Source of the DNA: Gemmatimonadota bacterium
GTDB taxonomy: Bacteria > Gemmatimonadota > Gemmatimonadetes > Palauibacterales > Palauibacteraceae
Length of the DNA stretch: 6,407 bases
Direction: 5' to 3'
NCBI GenBank assembly: GCA_016649455.1
Contig: JAENXO010000156.1
Span: 1 to 6,407 of the forward strand
Each line of letters starts with the position of its first letter. Within the stretch, counting starts at the first letter, position 1. A program made the position numbers and the translations under genes. Shown piece by piece: positions 5,513-6,407 of the stretch. Under the pieces are notes generated by a model. That model had not been told where the DNA came from. It did not search any database and saw nothing but the letters and a program-made list of their open reading frames with translations.

Positions 5513-6407
5513 TTGGAAAGCTCCACCGCCGGATCGTCCCGCGCCCCCAGGATGGGGCCGTATCCCGAGTTTACCTGGGCGGCAGTGCTTGTCGGCTACG
5601 CGCTCGGGATCCTCATCGCCGTGAGCATCGGCTACCTGAGCCTCAAGCTCGGCTTCTCGATTGAGGGGTCCGAGCTCGCGGCCATCCTGGGGTTTGGAAT
5701 CCTGCGCGGCCTGATGCGCCGCAACAGCATCATCGAGAACAACATCAACCAGACGATCGCCTCAGCCGTGAACGGAGCGAGCGCGGGAATGATGTTCTCG
5801 GTGCCGGCGCTGTTCATTCTCGGGTTCGAGGACTTCAATCATCCTCTGCTCGTGCTCGGATGCATCGCCGGCGGGATTCTCGGGATCGCGTTCATCATCC
5901 CCCTGCGCAAACAGATGATCGACTTCAATCGCCTCGCCTTTCCTGGTGGAATCGCGACGGCGGCGGTGCTGAAGGCGCCGGGCGCGGGGATCCGGAAGGC
6001 GTGGCTGCTACTCGGCGGGGCGCTGGTCGCCGGGATCGTCCATTTCATCAGCCTGTCCACCGGATTCGAGCAGTGGAACCTCGGGGTCCAGATCGGGATG
6101 CCCGAGTACATGAACGGGATCTGGTACGTGTCGCTGCTCACCGTCGGCGTCGCGTTCCTCGCCGGGAAGGGCGGCTTCTTCTTCATCGTCGGCGGCTACG
6201 TATGCTGGTGGCTGCTCGCTCCGGTACTCAACGCGGCCGGTCTGTTCCCGGACCCGGCGACGCTGGCGGCCGAGGGCACGACGATCACCGGCTATCTGCG
6301 GCTGACGCTGTTCCGCCCAGTCGGGATCGGGATGCTGATCGGAGGTGCGGTGATGGGCATCGTGCTTGCCTTTCCGCTCGTGGTGAGCGCGATCCGCAGC
6401 ATGCGCG
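5513..6407 (+). CDS. OPT-family oligopeptide (or metal-chelate) transporter, 3' partial
   Basis: An inner-membrane proton-coupled carrier of the OPT superfamily, whose members import small peptides or metal-chelate complexes. The frame runs off the window end after 298 codons, roughly the first half of the usual length. From TTG 5513: a short Ser-rich cytosolic tail; PEFTW leading into a first membrane segment (about 21-44); a second hydrophobic stretch (about 54-67); RRNSIIENNINQTIASA (69-85), the family's conserved N-I-x-Q-T-x-A-S-A signature; GMMFSVPALFILG; a membrane segment near 112-130; and IPLRKQMIDFNRLAFPGGIATAAVLKA (129-155), matching the conserved charged loop with P-x-G-x-A-x-A-x-V-L. 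At least four more hydrophobic segments follow. The start could instead be ATG 5552, giving 13 fewer residues. It is transcribed away from the gamma-lyase-type gene. The substrate cannot be told from this half. Confidence 0.9.
   Translation, partial: MESSTAGSSRAPRMGPYPEFTWAAVLVGYALGILIAVSIGYLSLKLGFSIEGSELAAILGFGILRGLMRRNSIIENNINQTIASAVNGASAGMMFSVPALFILGFEDFNHPLLVLGCIAGGILGIAFIIPLRKQMIDFNRLAFPGGIATAAVLKAPGAGIRKAWLLLGGALVAGIVHFISLSTGFEQWNLGVQIGMPEYMNGIWYVSLLTVGVAFLAGKGGFFFIVGGYVCWWLLAPVLNAAGLFPDPATLAAEGTTITGYLRLTLFRPVGIGMLIGGAVMGIVLAFPLVVSAIRSMR

Larger units (their letters stand above)
5221..5526 (-). other. Doubtful minus-strand reading frame, possibly the remnant of an outer-membrane protein gene
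   Basis: This fills most of the roughly 300-base stretch between the two divergent genes. The frame gives 101 residues that I do not recognise. Most of it is rich in Arg, Pro, Gly and Ser, like non-coding frames in GC-rich DNA, and the middle has weaker G/C bias in third positions than the flanking genes. Its last residues (LALLTLGLTWF) look different: hydrophobic residues at -3, -5 and -7 and a terminal Phe fit the last strand of an outer-membrane barrel. The last 20 or so codons also have strong G/C third positions. The stop lies 7 bases before the next gene. It could be a decayed 3' end, a real small protein, or chance. The first 14 bases would overlap the transporter gene antisense. Confidence 0.22.

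Noticed and set aside
5173..5664. 163-codon plus-strand frame over the divergent intergenic stretch
   Set aside because: Runs antisense to the gamma-lyase-type start and out of frame with the transporter; Arg/Pro-rich with no recognisable domain or ribosome site.
1..6407. CRISPR array, tRNA, rRNA, insertion sequence or phage genes
   Set aside because: No regularly spaced repeats, cloverleaf-like sequence, transposase motifs or phage gene products were seen on either strand.

Overview
The window is GC-rich, with third codon positions dominated by G and C. It comes from a Gram-negative-type (two-membrane) bacterium, because it encodes a probable outer-membrane beta-barrel protein with a signal peptide and a C-terminal Phe. 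The Ala/Ser/Asp-rich linker behind that signal peptide, together with the GC bias, would suit Gemmatimonadota or a similar environmental phylum. That placement is a guess from style, not from a marker gene.

Layout: positions 1-3974 form a plus-strand block, probably one operon. It starts with the 3' part of a gene for a PLP-dependent enzyme of the Cys/Met metabolism (trans-sulfuration) family, cut by the window start. After 36 bases comes a complete aldehyde dehydrogenase with a clear GGAGG ribosome site. After a short gap comes a DcaP-like porin. A 30-base gap holding a hairpin separates the porin from a convergent minus-strand gene (4005-5213). That gene is a second, much more canonical, trans-sulfuration enzyme of the methionine/cystathionine gamma-lyase or synthase type. 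About 300 bases then separate it from a divergent plus-strand OPT-family transporter (from about 5513), which runs off the window end. This stretch has no confident gene. It holds one minus-strand reading frame that stops 7 bases before the gamma-lyase start and ends like an outer-membrane protein, and one small inverted repeat.

How the parts may fit together: the canonical PLP enzyme is expected to make, cleave or rearrange sulfur amino acids. The OPT transporter would import peptides or metal chelates and the porin would pass small solutes across the outer membrane. A theme of peptide or amino-acid uptake and breakdown is possible, with the aldehyde dehydrogenase oxidising an aldehyde product, but the sequence does not prove it. 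No defence system, mobile element, CRISPR array, tRNA or rRNA was seen. The least ordinary item is the first PLP enzyme, whose active-site surroundings differ from the family norm and which sits next to an aldehyde dehydrogenase of uncertain substrate.
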